Positions 53,080 through 62,139 of a stretch of DNA of 64,000 nt are shown in pieces (positions within the stretch are counted from its first letter, which is position 1; each line of letters begins with the position of its first letter). A model generated the notes under the pieces. It saw only the letters and a list, made by a program, of their open reading frames with translations. It did not search any database and was not told where the DNA came from. The position numbers and the translations under genes are program-made. Origin of the DNA: an uncultured Gammaproteobacteria bacterium (lineage in GTDB: Bacteria; Pseudomonadota; Gammaproteobacteria; HK1). The stretch spans positions 1,815,001 through 1,879,000 of the forward strand of contig OY282378.1 of NCBI GenBank assembly GCA_958295835.1. The letters run 5' to 3'.

Positions 53080-53754
53080 GTGAAACGGTTGAAGGTAACG
53101 CTTGGCGTGATGGTTGCCGTCGCTTTCGTTGCGTCCATGGACGTAGAAGGTCACAGTGGCGAAGTTGGCAACGATGGCTGCCATGCCGGTGGCGAACCAT
53201 ACCATTGCCATTTCAGGATATCGAAAAGTACATGGATTCATCCCGATCCTCCGGGAACGCCTGTTCACAAGATCCGCAAGGCGGACAGGAAGCCGGGACG
53301 CCGTCAGGGTATGCCGGCAGGACGTTCTCCGAACATGCTTGAAGGCGCCGCAAAGGTGATTGACGGCGATACCATCGAAATTGCGGGCAACCGGATCCGC
53401 CTTCATGGAATCGATGCTCTCGAAGGCAAGCAACGCTGCAGGAGAGCGGATGGCGCGACTTGGGCATGCGGCAGGGACGCGGCCAAGGCGCTCCGCGGGA
53501 TGATCGCAGGAGGCCGGGTCAGTTGCAGTGTACGCGGACAGGATCAATACGGACGGGCAGTCGGGACATGTTACGCGAACGGCGCCGATCTGAACGGCCG
53601 GATGGTCAGGCAAGGCCATGCCCTCGCGTATCGTCACTATTCGCGGCGGTACGTCGGCGAAGAGAATTCGGCTCGCACGGCTCGCGCGGGGATTCACTCC
53701 GGCAAGTACGAACCGCCGCGGAATTGGCGGCGCCGCAACAAGCGATCGCGGTAG
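53080..53754 (+). CDS. Exported thermonuclease-family protein with N-terminal YHYH-like motif
   Basis: GTG 53080 follows GGGGAGAG by a few bases and starts a signal peptide (KRLKVTLGVMVAVAFVASM). A Cys/His motif follows (EGHSGEVGNDGCHAGGEPYH then CH), as in YHYH-type proteins. From residue ~90 a staphylococcal nuclease-like domain begins: VIDGDTIEIAGNRIRLHGID and QDQYGRAVGTCY, with the catalytic region IDALEGKQRC and RHYSRRYVGEEN. It probably degrades DNA or RNA outside the cytoplasm. Length is normal. Confidence 0.85.
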   Translation: MKRLKVTLGVMVAVAFVASMDVEGHSGEVGNDGCHAGGEPYHCHFRISKSTWIHPDPPGTPVHKIRKADRKPGRRQGMPAGRSPNMLEGAAKVIDGDTIEIAGNRIRLHGIDALEGKQRCRRADGATWACGRDAAKALRGMIAGGRVSCSVRGQDQYGRAVGTCYANGADLNGRMVRQGHALAYRHYSRRYVGEENSARTARAGIHSGKYEPPRNWRRRNKRSR

Positions 53755-53937
53755 TCGAGCGAACCCTGACGCGCACACCGCGCTTCGCTCCATTTCCGCG
53801 CCGGCGCATGATCATCCCTCCCCGAGGGCAATTTCAACAACCGGGCGATACCGTGGAGATCCGCGCCGCGCACACCGCACCGCGCCGAGGGAGTGTGACG
53901 GATGGGGCGGCTCAATCAACCGGACGGAGAATCGACC

Positions 53938-54363
53938 ATGTCGATGACGGGGCGATGTTTATGTGGTGCCGTGTCGTTTACGGCGGAGGACGTCGAGACC
54001 GATGCGCAGAGCTGCCATTGCAGCCAGTGCCGCCGCTGGTCCGGCGCTTCGGCCATCGCGGCGATCGCAGGCCGGGTGGAGTTCAGCGGGGCGGAGCACC
54101 TTCGCCGTTATGATTCGTCCGCCTGGGCGGAGCGGGGATTTTGCCGGGAGTGCGGCGCCAGCCTCTTCTTTCACCTCAAGGAGGCGGATCGGTACTACAT
54201 GTCGGTGGGGGCTTTCGATGACCAGTCCCCCTTCCGGCTCGCCAGCGAAATCTACATCGACGACAAGCCGCCGGGCTATGACTTCGCCGGCGACCATCCG
54301 CGCATGACCGGCGCCGAGTTCATGGCGTCGTTGGGCGAAGGGATGGACGAACGGGACGAATGA
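53938..54363 (+). CDS. GFA/CENP-V-family zinc protein (glutathione-dependent formaldehyde-activating-like)
   Basis: The 141-residue protein carries the GFA zinc motifs: GRCLCGAVSF, QSCHCSQCRRWSGA and RGFCRECGASLFFH. These bind two Zn ions and often carry out or assist S-hydroxymethylglutathione chemistry, though most members are unassigned. ATG 53938 was chosen because the conserved sequence starts directly after it. No operon partner is apparent. The next 220 bases hold no gene. Confidence 0.87.
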   Translation: MSMTGRCLCGAVSFTAEDVETDAQSCHCSQCRRWSGASAIAAIAGRVEFSGAEHLRRYDSSAWAERGFCRECGASLFFHLKEADRYYMSVGAFDDQSPFRLASEIYIDDKPPGYDFAGDHPRMTGAEFMASLGEGMDERDE

Positions 54364-54586
54364 ATCACGCCCATAGCGGCACTTGGCGGGAGCATGGTTC
54401 CCGGGCAGCTTGTGAGGGGCGACCGCCGGCGCGGCCGCATCCAAACTGGAGTTGCCCTGTTTCAGTGGACAGTCAAGGGCTTGGGATTCAAGCAGCTTCC
54501 TGGTAGCTCCTCTCGAAGGCCATCGGAAACTGTCGGCAATACGGCGCTTGCGTTCGGGCGACCTTGCGCGACATGATGCGGAGCAC

Positions 54587-54856
54587 ATGAACATCGATCT
54601 GAGCGAATACGGCATCAACGTGGACGGCGACGAGGCGCTGCGGGAAGCGGTGTCCGTGGCCATTGCGCTCGAGGCATGGGGCGAGCGGTTCCGGGCGGAA
54701 AAGTTCGCACGGGGCGAAGCGGTGGTCGTCGGACGCGATGGGAAGGCGTTCCTGGAAGGCCCCGAGGGCCACTTCCGCCCGGTCCCGAAAGGTCGGCCAC
54801 TGACGTGGGAAGACATCAGGTTCCGCGCTGACCGCCAAGCGGCCGACATCGCCTGA
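54587..54856 (+). CDS. Small hypothetical protein
   Basis: The 89-residue protein (MNIDLSEYGINVDGDEALRE, then EAWGERFRAEKFARGEAVVV and VPKGRPLTWEDIRFRADRQA) is acidic at the start and basic at the end. I do not recognise it. Its composition is normal for the genome and the next gene begins 45 bases later, so they may be co-transcribed. Confidence 0.5.
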   Translation: MNIDLSEYGINVDGDEALREAVSVAIALEAWGERFRAEKFARGEAVVVGRDGKAFLEGPEGHFRPVPKGRPLTWEDIRFRADRQAADIA

Positions 54857-54901
54857 TCGCATCCGATCGCTCGTACAGGCACGAAAAAACAGGAGAGCAC
54901 G

Positions 54902-55678
54902 ATGGGAATCATCGTTGAATGGAGGCCAGAGGCAGAGTCAGGGACAGAATACATCGACGATATCGATCTGGATAATCTGGAGGATGGTTATGGAGAATGT
55001 GTTCAAATGCAAACGGAATTTTGGTCGCCAAAAATACGTGAATTTACTAAGTTTGAAGCCGAAGTCTGGATAGAACGATCGACTAACGGTCGCATTGATA
55101 TCGTCGTGAGGTATGATAGAGGTCTAAATCCGAAAATTCAAGATGATAGTTATGATAGTTGTTGGGGAACAAACAGAATAATCGTTGAACAAGGAGAAAA
55201 TCATGGAAATTATCATTGGAAGGGCGATAATGGGTTCAAATTCAAATCCAAAGGAAAAGATAAATGTGGATGGAGAAAGTATGAATTGCGTGAACCGAAA
55301 GAACATCGCGGATATCGTAGAAGGAATCGGAAAAATACATTCAGAGATCAAATTATTGCCAAAGATAGGAAGTGTGTAATAAGTAGGGAAAAGACGGAAT
55401 TAGTGCTCGAAGCCGCGCATATCATACCAGACAAAGATGACGGCAGCGATACACCGAAAAACGGCATCGCCCTGAGAGTGGATATACATCGTCTGTATGA
55501 TAAAAAGATGTTCTTCATTAACCCGAAATCAGGAGAACCGGTAATTAATAATAAGTTTGTTGGTAAATTTAAATTATCCAGCACATACAAAAATTTACTG
55601 AAAGATAGCAAAGGGCTGCCTTCTGAAACACTCAAACGAGTAAGCAAGGCTTTGCAAGATGTCTGGCCGGGCGGCTGA
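54902..55678 (+). CDS. HNH endonuclease, AT-rich acquired gene
   Basis: The 258-residue protein has an HNH_2-type domain in its second half: FRDQIIAKDRKCVISREKTE, EAAHIIPDKDDGSDTPKNGI then ALRVDIHRLYDKKMF, giving the H-N-H triad around AAHI, KNGI and DIHRLYD. The first ~120 residues are of unknown fold. Codons are strikingly A/T-rich from ~54960 to ~55650, unlike every neighbour. AGGAGAGCACG precedes ATG 54902. This is a likely recent transfer, perhaps a restriction enzyme of type IV or a phage-targeting nuclease. Confidence 0.82.
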   Translation: MGIIVEWRPEAESGTEYIDDIDLDNLEDGYGECVQMQTEFWSPKIREFTKFEAEVWIERSTNGRIDIVVRYDRGLNPKIQDDSYDSCWGTNRIIVEQGENHGNYHWKGDNGFKFKSKGKDKCGWRKYELREPKEHRGYRRRNRKNTFRDQIIAKDRKCVISREKTELVLEAAHIIPDKDDGSDTPKNGIALRVDIHRLYDKKMFFINPKSGEPVINNKFVGKFKLSSTYKNLLKDSKGLPSETLKRVSKALQDVWPGG

Positions 55679-55812
55679 ACTTGCGTATGGCGTAGCAGAA
55701 ACGGGAAACGCAACCGGTTCGTGGGTAGGCGGGCAAACCGGACCGCGGACGGCGGCGGGCAGGGGATCGCCGGTTTGCCGGGCGGCGTTTGCGAGGGGCG
55801 GTGCCTGCGGAT

Positions 55813-56976
55813 TCAACCGAAGCCCAGCCCGCCCCGCCACAGTTGCGCTGCGAAGTCCTCGGCCGGCAGCACGTCGATACCGTCCTCGGTGCGCCTTGGT
55901 CGCGGCTCCAGGCATACCAGCACGCGACGAGCGACCTCGGGATGGTCTTGCGCGAAGCTGCGCAGCCCTTTCAGATGGCGATTGGAGATACGCGCGCCGG
56001 CCTTGGCCTCCACGGCCACGAGCCCATCGTCGACGACGAAACCCACCTCCGTCCCCCCGGCCAGTCTCCAGTAGCTCAGCTCGGCCGCCACCTCCCGGTA
56101 GGCGATGAAGGCCGAGAGCTCGTGGAACACCCAGTTCTCGAACGCCTTGCCGTAGAGCTCGGACCCCGGCGTCAATACACCGCGCCGCGCCAGCCGGTTC
56201 ACGATACCCACGTCCGCGAAATAGAACTTGGGCGCACGGACGACCCGCCGCTTGGCACGCTTGCGGAAGGCCGGCAACCACCGGCCGAGCAGCGTGTCCT
56301 CGAGAATCTCGAAATACACCCGCGCCGTGTGGCTGGAGACGCCGCAATCCGCGGCGACGTTGGAGAAGTTGATCAACTCGCCGTCGCAAAGCGCCGCCGC
56401 GTTCAGAAAGCCGGAGAATGCCGGCAGGTTGCGCACCAGCCCCTCGGCCGCGACCTCCTCCCTGAGATAGTTGGCGACATAGGCGTCGAGACGCCGCGCC
56501 GGTGCGGCGGCCTCGACCATTCGCGGCAGGTAGCCGTGGTTCAGCATGCGGGTCAGGTCGAAGCCGTCGCCGATCTCGGCCGCGGTCAACCCTCGCAGCT
56601 CGAACCGCAGCGCGCGCCCGCCGAGCAGGTTCGCAGCGCCCCGCCGTACCTTCCGGGCGCTCGACCCGCACAGCGCGAAGCGGACGCCGCGGTTCTCGAT
56701 CAGCCAATGCACTTCGTCGAGCAGGCCCGGCACCTTCTGGATCTCGTCGATCACCACCTGCTCGCCCGGCACCGTTCCGGCGGCCTCGATCTCCTCGCGC
56801 AACCGCTCCGGGTTGGCCATGTAGCGGCGGAACTCGTCCGCCTTGAGCAAATCGACCCAACGCGCGCCTGGGTAACATTGCCGCAGCAGCGTCGTCTTGC
56901 CGATCTGGCGCGGGCCCCAGAGGAAGAACGTGTCTTCCCCCGGTGGCGGGAGCAGCAGGTTCCGTTTGAACATCAA
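55813..56976 (-). CDS. AAA_14 / DUF4143 ATPase
   Basis: The 387-residue protein opens with FKRNLLLPPPGEDTFFLWGP and Walker A FLWGPRQIGKTTLLRQCYPG, then QVVIDEIQKVPGLLDEVHWL as Walker B. A DUF4143 winged-helix/nuclease-like C-terminal part follows (KRRVVRAPKFYFADVGIVNR, LARRGVLTPGSELYGKAFEN). The last residues include a PD-(D/E)XK-like FVVDDGLVAVEAKAGARISN. These mobile ATPases are common in symbionts and of unknown role. A 3'-end copy lies at 52675. The gene is intact. Confidence 0.88.
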   Translation of the reverse strand: MMFKRNLLLPPPGEDTFFLWGPRQIGKTTLLRQCYPGARWVDLLKADEFRRYMANPERLREEIEAAGTVPGEQVVIDEIQKVPGLLDEVHWLIENRGVRFALCGSSARKVRRGAANLLGGRALRFELRGLTAAEIGDGFDLTRMLNHGYLPRMVEAAAPARRLDAYVANYLREEVAAEGLVRNLPAFSGFLNAAALCDGELINFSNVAADCGVSSHTARVYFEILEDTLLGRWLPAFRKRAKRRVVRAPKFYFADVGIVNRLARRGVLTPGSELYGKAFENWVFHELSAFIAYREVAAELSYWRLAGGTEVGFVVDDGLVAVEAKAGARISNRHLKGLRSFAQDHPEVARRVLVCLEPRPRRTEDGIDVLPAEDFAAQLWRGGLGFG

Positions 56977-57119
56977 TCTCGAATCATCATGATAATTTGA
57001 AGTTCCGATTCAGAATTGCACAGCAAATCGGGTACTGCAACCCGCTTCGCACGCCCCCCCCGTTGCGTAGCGCCGCCTCGCGTCTCTCGGTTACCATGCG
57101 CCCGGCCACTGCGGAGCGC

Positions 57120-57290
57120 ATGGAGGACATTCCGATGGAATACGGGCTCGGCATCCCCACCCGCGGCCCGCTCGCGAACCGTGCGAGCATCGAAGCCGCC
57201 ACCACCTGCGCCGGGACGCCAAGCTTCTCCCGGCTCGCGATCTCCGATCATTGCATCGCGCCGCGCGCCGGCGGCTCCCGCCATCCCTGC
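57120..57290 (+). pseudogene. 5' fragment of an LLM-class flavin-dependent oxidoreductase gene
   Basis: From ATG 57120 or 57135 the frame reads MEYGLGIPTRGPLANRASIE and, after a gap, FSRLAISDHCIAPRA, the start of a luciferase-like F420/FMN oxidoreductase. Homology ends about 50 codons in. The gene is at a position where the intact M20 hydrolase follows, so it may once have belonged to the same catabolic operon. Confidence 0.65.
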
Positions 57291-57403
57291 ACCGGCACCG
57301 GCGCATTCCCGGGCTCGGCGAGACCCGTCACCATGCCAATGCCGATATCGAATGAATCCCGCGTTCGCCTTCCACCTCGAATGCGGCCCCGAGGTCCGCG
57401 CCG

Positions 57404-58672
57404 ATGGTGACCCCCAGCGGCAATCTGCGCGTCGACGGCGCCCGCCTGTGGGAGAGCATCATGGAGATGGCGAAGATCGGCGCCCTTCCCGGGGGAGGCT
57501 GCGGCCGGCTCGCACTGACCGACGACGACAAGCGCGCGCGTGATCTCTTCGCCTCCTGGTGCGAGCGGGCCGGGTGCACGGTCACCGTGGACGAGATGGG
57601 CAACATGTTCGCCCGGCGCCCGGGGCGCAACCCGGATCTGCCGCCAGTGGCGGCCGGGAGCCATCTCGACACGCAGCCCCACGGCGGCAAGTTCGACGGG
57701 ATCTACGGCGTGCTGGCCGCGCTGGAGGTGGTGCGCACCCTCAACGACGCCGGGGTCGAGACGGAAGCGCCCATCGAGGTCATCGACTGGACCAACGAGG
57801 AAGGCTCGCGCTTCGCCCCGGCGATGATCGCCTCGGGGGTGTTCGCGGGGCTGTTCGACCGGGACTTCGCCTGGCGGCTCCGCAGCCCCGAAGGCGATAC
57901 CCTCGGAGACGAGCTCGCGCGCATCGGCTACAAGGGCGCCGAGCCCTGCGGCGAGCATCCCCTCGGCGCCCTGTTCGAGGCCCATATCGAGCAGGGTCCG
58001 ATCCTCGAGCAGGCAGGGGTTCCCATCGGAGTGGTCGGCGGCGCCCAGGGCCAGCGCTGGTACGACGTGGAGGTTCGCGGGCGGGATTCGCACGCCGGGA
58101 CGACGCCGATGCCGGCCCGGAAGGACGCGCTGACGGCGGCGGCGCGGATGGTGGCACGGTTGGAGGAGATCGCGCTCGAAAAGGCCCCGCACGCGGTCGG
58201 CACCGTCGGTCAGCTCGACGTGAGCCCGAATTCCCGGAACACGATCCCGGGAGAAGTGCGCTTCTCGGTCGATGTCCGCCACCCCGATGCGGACGCCCTG
58301 ACCGCGATGGATGCCGAGATCCGTGACTCGTTCGCGGGCATCGCGCAGCGGTCCGGCGTGGACGTGGCCGTCGAGCAGATCTGGGACAAGCCGCCGATCC
58401 GGTTCGATCCCAGGTGCGTCGGGGCGGTCCGGGAGGCCGCGGCCGGCTTGGGGTACGACCATCGGGACATCGTCTCCGGCGCCGGGCACGACGCCTGCCA
58501 AGTCTGCACGGTGGCGCCGACCGGCATGATCTTCGTGCCCTGCGAAGACGGTATCAGCCATAACGAGATCGAGAACGCGACCCCGCAAGATCTGGAGATG
58601 GGCTGCAACGTGCTGCTGCACGCCATGCTGGCGATGGCGGAACACCCGCCGGGTTCTCCGGGAGCGTCCTGA
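57404..58672 (+). CDS. M20-family Zn amidohydrolase (N-carbamoyl-L-amino-acid hydrolase / allantoate amidohydrolase-like)
   Basis: The 422-residue protein has the M20 metal motifs: GSHLDTQPHGGKFDGIYGVL, DWTNEEGSRFAPAM and FEAHIEQGPILEQAGVPIGV, plus the dimerisation/catalytic segment RGRDSHAGTTPMPARKDALT and C-terminal GAGHDACQVC...PTGMIF and DGISHNEIENATPQD. Such enzymes release ammonia and CO2 from N-carbamoyl amino acids or allantoate. Its neighbour at 59448 resembles hydantoin/allantoin racemases, so a ureide pathway is likely. Full length, ATG 57404. Confidence 0.9.
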   Translation: MVTPSGNLRVDGARLWESIMEMAKIGALPGGGCGRLALTDDDKRARDLFASWCERAGCTVTVDEMGNMFARRPGRNPDLPPVAAGSHLDTQPHGGKFDGIYGVLAALEVVRTLNDAGVETEAPIEVIDWTNEEGSRFAPAMIASGVFAGLFDRDFAWRLRSPEGDTLGDELARIGYKGAEPCGEHPLGALFEAHIEQGPILEQAGVPIGVVGGAQGQRWYDVEVRGRDSHAGTTPMPARKDALTAAARMVARLEEIALEKAPHAVGTVGQLDVSPNSRNTIPGEVRFSVDVRHPDADALTAMDAEIRDSFAGIAQRSGVDVAVEQIWDKPPIRFDPRCVGAVREAAAGLGYDHRDIVSGAGHDACQVCTVAPTGMIFVPCEDGISHNEIENATPQDLEMGCNVLLHAMLAMAEHPPGSPGAS

Positions 58673-58774
58673 GCCAATCCCGGGCGGGACTTCCGCGCCA
58701 TGAGCCCGCAAGCGATGCCGGCGATTCCCATCCATCCGCGCCGAAAGCAGCCCTGAACGCAGGAGAAGCGCGCA

Positions 58775-59314
58775 GTGAATCCATCGGTGACCGGCGTCGC
58801 CGCGATGGCGATCATCGTCGCCGCGTCCAACTTCCTGGTCCGGATCCAGATCAACGACTGGCTGACCTGGGGCGCGCTGACCTACCCGGTGGCCTTTCTC
58901 GTGACCGACCTGATCAACCGGCGGATCGGACCGGATGCGGCTCGCCGGGTGGTCTACGTCGGATTCGCATGCGGTGTGGCGCTCTCGCTGTACACCTCGA
59001 CGGTGCGGATCGCGCTCGCATCGGGCACCGCATTCCTGCTCGCCCAGCTCGCCGACGTGTGGCTCTACGATCGCCTGCGCCGTCTCGCCGCCTGGTGGCA
59101 GGTTCCGCTGGCCTCCTCGACGCTGGCTTCAGCGCTGGACACCGCCCTGTTCTTCAGCCTCGCCTTCGCGTTCACCGAAGTCCCGTGGGTGACCCTGGCG
59201 ATTGGCGACTACGGCGTGAAGGTCGCGGTCGCCTGCGCGATGCTGGTCCCGTTCCGGCTGCTGATGGGAGAGCGCGATCTCGGACGCAGGGACGGAAAGC
59301 TGCCCGCGACCTGA
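58775..59314 (+). CDS. VUT/YhhQ-family queuosine-precursor-type transporter
   Basis: The 179-residue integral membrane protein (GTG start 58775) has five to six hydrophobic helices with NFLVRIQINDWLTWGALTYP, VAFLVTDLINRRIGPDAARR and a TEVPWVTLAIGDYGVKVAVA end. It matches the DUF165/Vut_1 group that imports queuosine precursors. It follows the M20 gene by 102 bases on the same strand but is probably unrelated in function. Confidence 0.85.
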   Translation: MNPSVTGVAAMAIIVAASNFLVRIQINDWLTWGALTYPVAFLVTDLINRRIGPDAARRVVYVGFACGVALSLYTSTVRIALASGTAFLLAQLADVWLYDRLRRLAAWWQVPLASSTLASALDTALFFSLAFAFTEVPWVTLAIGDYGVKVAVACAMLVPFRLLMGERDLGRRDGKLPAT

Positions 59315-59447
59315 CGATCGGCGCCGCCATCCCCGCTCGCTACCCGGCAGCCCGCCGCGGCTCCCGGCGCGGCGGGCTCGGCTCGAAGCACGGGAAGGCA
59401 GCACGCCAAGCGTCCATCCGTTGCCGCCGCCCGGCATACGTGTCGCG

Positions 59448-60107
59448 TCACGCGGCGGGACCGCGCGACACCAGGACCGAGATCGCCATGCCGGCGGCGG
59501 CCAGCACCGGATTGACGACCGGGATGCCGAGCGAATCTTCAAGCCGCTCGCGGTACCGTGCCATTCCCGCGCAGCCGAGCACCAGCACGTCGGCCCCGTC
59601 CTCGTCGCGCAGCGCTGCGCCCGTGGCCATCATCGGGCCGAGGGTTCGGGATTCGTCGGCGAGGCCGGTGACCCCTACCCCGACCGCGCGGTCGCCGGCA
59701 AGACGGGACCGGACGCCGAGCGCATCGTAGTAGCGCAGGTGCCTCGGGACCGCCTGCTCCAGGATGGAAATCACCCCGAAGCGGGACCCGAGCGCGGTCG
59801 CCGTCAATAGCCCGCACGCCGCCATTCCGAGCACCGGCCGCCGGGTCGCTCGGCGGGCCTCGGCGAGCCCCGGATCGCTGAAGCAGGCGATGACGAAGGC
59901 GGCGCCATCCTCTCTCGACGCCACGAATCGGGCGATCGGCGCCGCGACCGCCTGCACGTGGGCGTCGGTCTCGATGCCGGGCGGGCCCTTGGCCAGGGTC
60001 GCGCACTCGATGGAGGGGCCGCCGTCGAGGCGCAGTGGGTCGAGGGCGGTATCGATCCCGTCGGTCACCGCCTCCGTCGAATTCGGGTTCAGGACAACGA
60101 TACGCAT
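59448..60107 (-). CDS. Asp/Glu/hydantoin racemase-family protein
   Basis: The 219-residue protein opens MRIVVLNPNSTEAVTDGIDT with the paired catalytic cysteines in FVIACFSDPGL and VLVLGCAGMARY. This fits hydantoin, allantoin or arylmalonate-decarboxylase-like racemases, which work without cofactor. It faces the M20 amidohydrolase gene region, and together they could handle both enantiomers of a ureide. Full length. Confidence 0.88.
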   Translation of the reverse strand: MRIVVLNPNSTEAVTDGIDTALDPLRLDGGPSIECATLAKGPPGIETDAHVQAVAAPIARFVASREDGAAFVIACFSDPGLAEARRATRRPVLGMAACGLLTATALGSRFGVISILEQAVPRHLRYYDALGVRSRLAGDRAVGVGVTGLADESRTLGPMMATGAALRDEDGADVLVLGCAGMARYRERLEDSLGIPVVNPVLAAAGMAISVLVSRGPAA

Positions 60108-60587
60108 GGCTGCTCCTCCGATATCCGCCGGTAAGCCGACGGAAATTACTCATCATGCGGGCGCTGCGTGGAACGTGCCGCGGAGCCGGCCCGAAGCCGG
60201 CATTGCAGTGCTCCGTTGCTCAGGTCGGTCATCGACGACGCCGGCGAGCCGGGGGCGGGGGGAGGACCGAGCCGGCCCGGCGCGGGGGACCGCCAACGCC
60301 ACGTACAACCCGCGTATCTTCAATCCCGCGCGCAAGCAGCGATACGATACCGGCCGACCACGGATACAGGGAAGCTGCTCGCGAAATGCCCGTCAAGACC
60401 ACCACCACACCGGAGCCGGGACCCGGTCGGCCTTGCCCCGGGCCATGCGGGACATGGGGTTGACCGGCCACGGCGGCCTCGCCGGACACCTTCTCGCAAG
60501 GACCGGCCGGTGACCCGTCCCGGATCACGCCGGATCCTCGTTTCAGCGGGAGATCCCGAAGGCCCTGGACATCGACGGCGGGCGAAG
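60108..60587. other. Gene-free stretch
   Basis: Between the racemase start and the cytochrome gene I see no supported gene. The region is GC-rich, lacks convincing ribosome-binding sites in front of its short open frames, and must contain the promoters of both flanking genes. Text such as atgcccgtcaagaccaccac near 60387 resembles a coding start but leads to no recognisable product. Confidence 0.5.
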
Positions 60588-61355
60588 ATGGCTCACCCGT
60601 TCGCAATCCTGGGAGTCGCGCTCTCGGGCACCCTCCCGGCAATCGTTCTGGCCGTCGCCGGCGTCGCCGGTGAGGCATCCCTCCAGGAGCGGCTCGCGGC
60701 CGCCTCGCCCGAGCGCGGGCAGAAAGTCTTCCGGGTGTGCAGCGCCTGTCACTCCATCGACGAAGGCGCCGCACACACGATTGGGCCGAATCTATGGGGA
60801 GTCGTCGGCCGCCCGGTCGCGGCGGCCGAAGGATTCGGCCGTTATACGCCCGCCATGCTGTCGTTCGGAGGAATCTGGTCTGCGGAGCGCCTGGACCGCT
60901 ACCTGCGTCAACCGATGGCGGAGATCGAGGGGACGGCAATGGTGTTTCCGGGCATTGCGAGCGACGTCGACCGGGCCGACCTCATCGTCTGGCTCGATCG
61001 GAACTCGCCGGCCCCTGCCGACTTCGTTTCGAAGCACGCCGCCCCCGAGGGCCGGGGAGCCGCGCAGGGCACACCGGGCGGGGAAGCCGTGGCGCCACGA
61101 CCGATCCGGCCCCCCGATCTCGGCGTCCTCGTGGCCGGCGAGGGCGCCGAGGAGACCCACGCCTACTGCACCGCCTGCCACTCCGAACGGATCGTCGCCC
61201 AGCAGGGGCTCACCCGTCCGGACTGGGAGGAGCTGCTGGAGCAGATGGTCGAGGAGAACGGCATGACCCCGATCGAGGAGCCGGACCGCGGCCGCATCCT
61301 CGCCTACCTGACGACCCACTACGGCCCCGATCGCCCCAATTTCCCCAGGCGGTGA
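60588..61355 (+). CDS. Exported diheme cytochrome c
   Basis: The 255-residue protein has a signal peptide (FAILGVALSGTLPAIVLAVA) and two CxxCH heme sites: CSACHSIDEG in a class I domain with NLWGVVGRPVAAAEGFGRYT and Met-ligand text AMVFPGIAS, and CTACHSERIVAQQGLTRPDW in the C-terminal part. It would carry electrons in the periplasm. The second domain, with EELLEQMVEENGM, resembles cytochromes linked to sulfite or alcohol dehydrogenases. Intact; ATG 60588. Confidence 0.88.
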   Translation: MAHPFAILGVALSGTLPAIVLAVAGVAGEASLQERLAAASPERGQKVFRVCSACHSIDEGAAHTIGPNLWGVVGRPVAAAEGFGRYTPAMLSFGGIWSAERLDRYLRQPMAEIEGTAMVFPGIASDVDRADLIVWLDRNSPAPADFVSKHAAPEGRGAAQGTPGGEAVAPRPIRPPDLGVLVAGEGAEETHAYCTACHSERIVAQQGLTRPDWEELLEQMVEENGMTPIEEPDRGRILAYLTTHYGPDRPNFPRR

Positions 61356-61390
61356 GCGCACCTGCGTCCCCAGGGCAACCGCATATAAAA

Positions 61391-61720
61391 TCATTGTCCC
61401 ATCAATACGTTATCTCGGAAGCCATCGTTCAACGCCGCCCGGATACGCTTCTTCCTGACACTGATCTTCGTTGGCTCGCGCTTCAGCAGATTGAGCGCCA
61501 CATGGCGAATCACTCCCATATCATGCGGCGCGTTGCCTCGACGAATCCGACTCTCGTCCTCACGAAACGTCACATCCAATCTCCAGTGCAACTCATTCTC
61601 GATTCCCCAGTGCGAACGCACCGCTCTGCGAAATGACTCCACTTCTTCACACCAGACAATGCACTCAAATCAGTGGACAAAAAATAGCTCCTGTACTCTA
61701 CCCGTCCGTGACCATCCTCC
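61391..61720 (-). mobile_element. ISAs1-family transposase, C-terminal remnant
   Basis: The last ~80 codons read FRRAVRSHWGIENELHWRLD, DESRIRRGNAPHDMGVIRHV and so on, a clear ISAs1 (H-repeat) transposase end. Further upstream, DGHGRVEYRSYFLSTDLSAL continues the match in another frame, so a frameshift lies near 61635. The N-terminal two-thirds are missing. The element is inactive. Confidence 0.82.
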
Positions 61721-62139
61721 GCCGTCTCGTCGTTCTGAATCTCCTTAGGAGACTGATCGAATTAAGGTTTCCAACTTCATCGCGGGTGCAATTCACCGAT
61801 CCGGTTACCGTGACACGCGCTTCGATGCAGAAACCGCCGTCACCTGGAAACTCTATTTTCGTCACCCTCCTTATATTTGAAATCCTTCTCTCGTGCCGCA
61901 TCAAAATGTGGCGGGAGGACACGGGTCTCATCAGCCATATGAGCTTTATCGGCGATTTAGCCGGACCCTACCCATTCTTCGACGAGCACGGAAAGCTGAT
62001 AGATTGAGAGCACTGCCGCGGGGCACGAAATGGCGTCTGCGTTGGCCGCCGCCACCCGTCCAGGCGCCGGGCGGTGATCGCGGGCAGGGACGAATCGCCG
62101 AACCATTCGAGGCGGGCCGGGGTCCAATCCGGTCTGCCG
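61721..62139. other. Stretch without a supported gene
   Basis: This less GC-rich region lies between the transposase remnant and the protease pseudogene. Short open frames exist on both strands, but none shows recognisable motifs or a ribosome-binding site. Some of it is probably degraded ISAs1 sequence. Confidence 0.45.

Noticed and set aside
60168..60587. Long N-terminal extension of the diheme cytochrome
   Set aside because: The frame is open upstream of 60588, but the added residues are Arg/Pro-rich with no motif, and the signal peptide begins exactly after ATG 60588.
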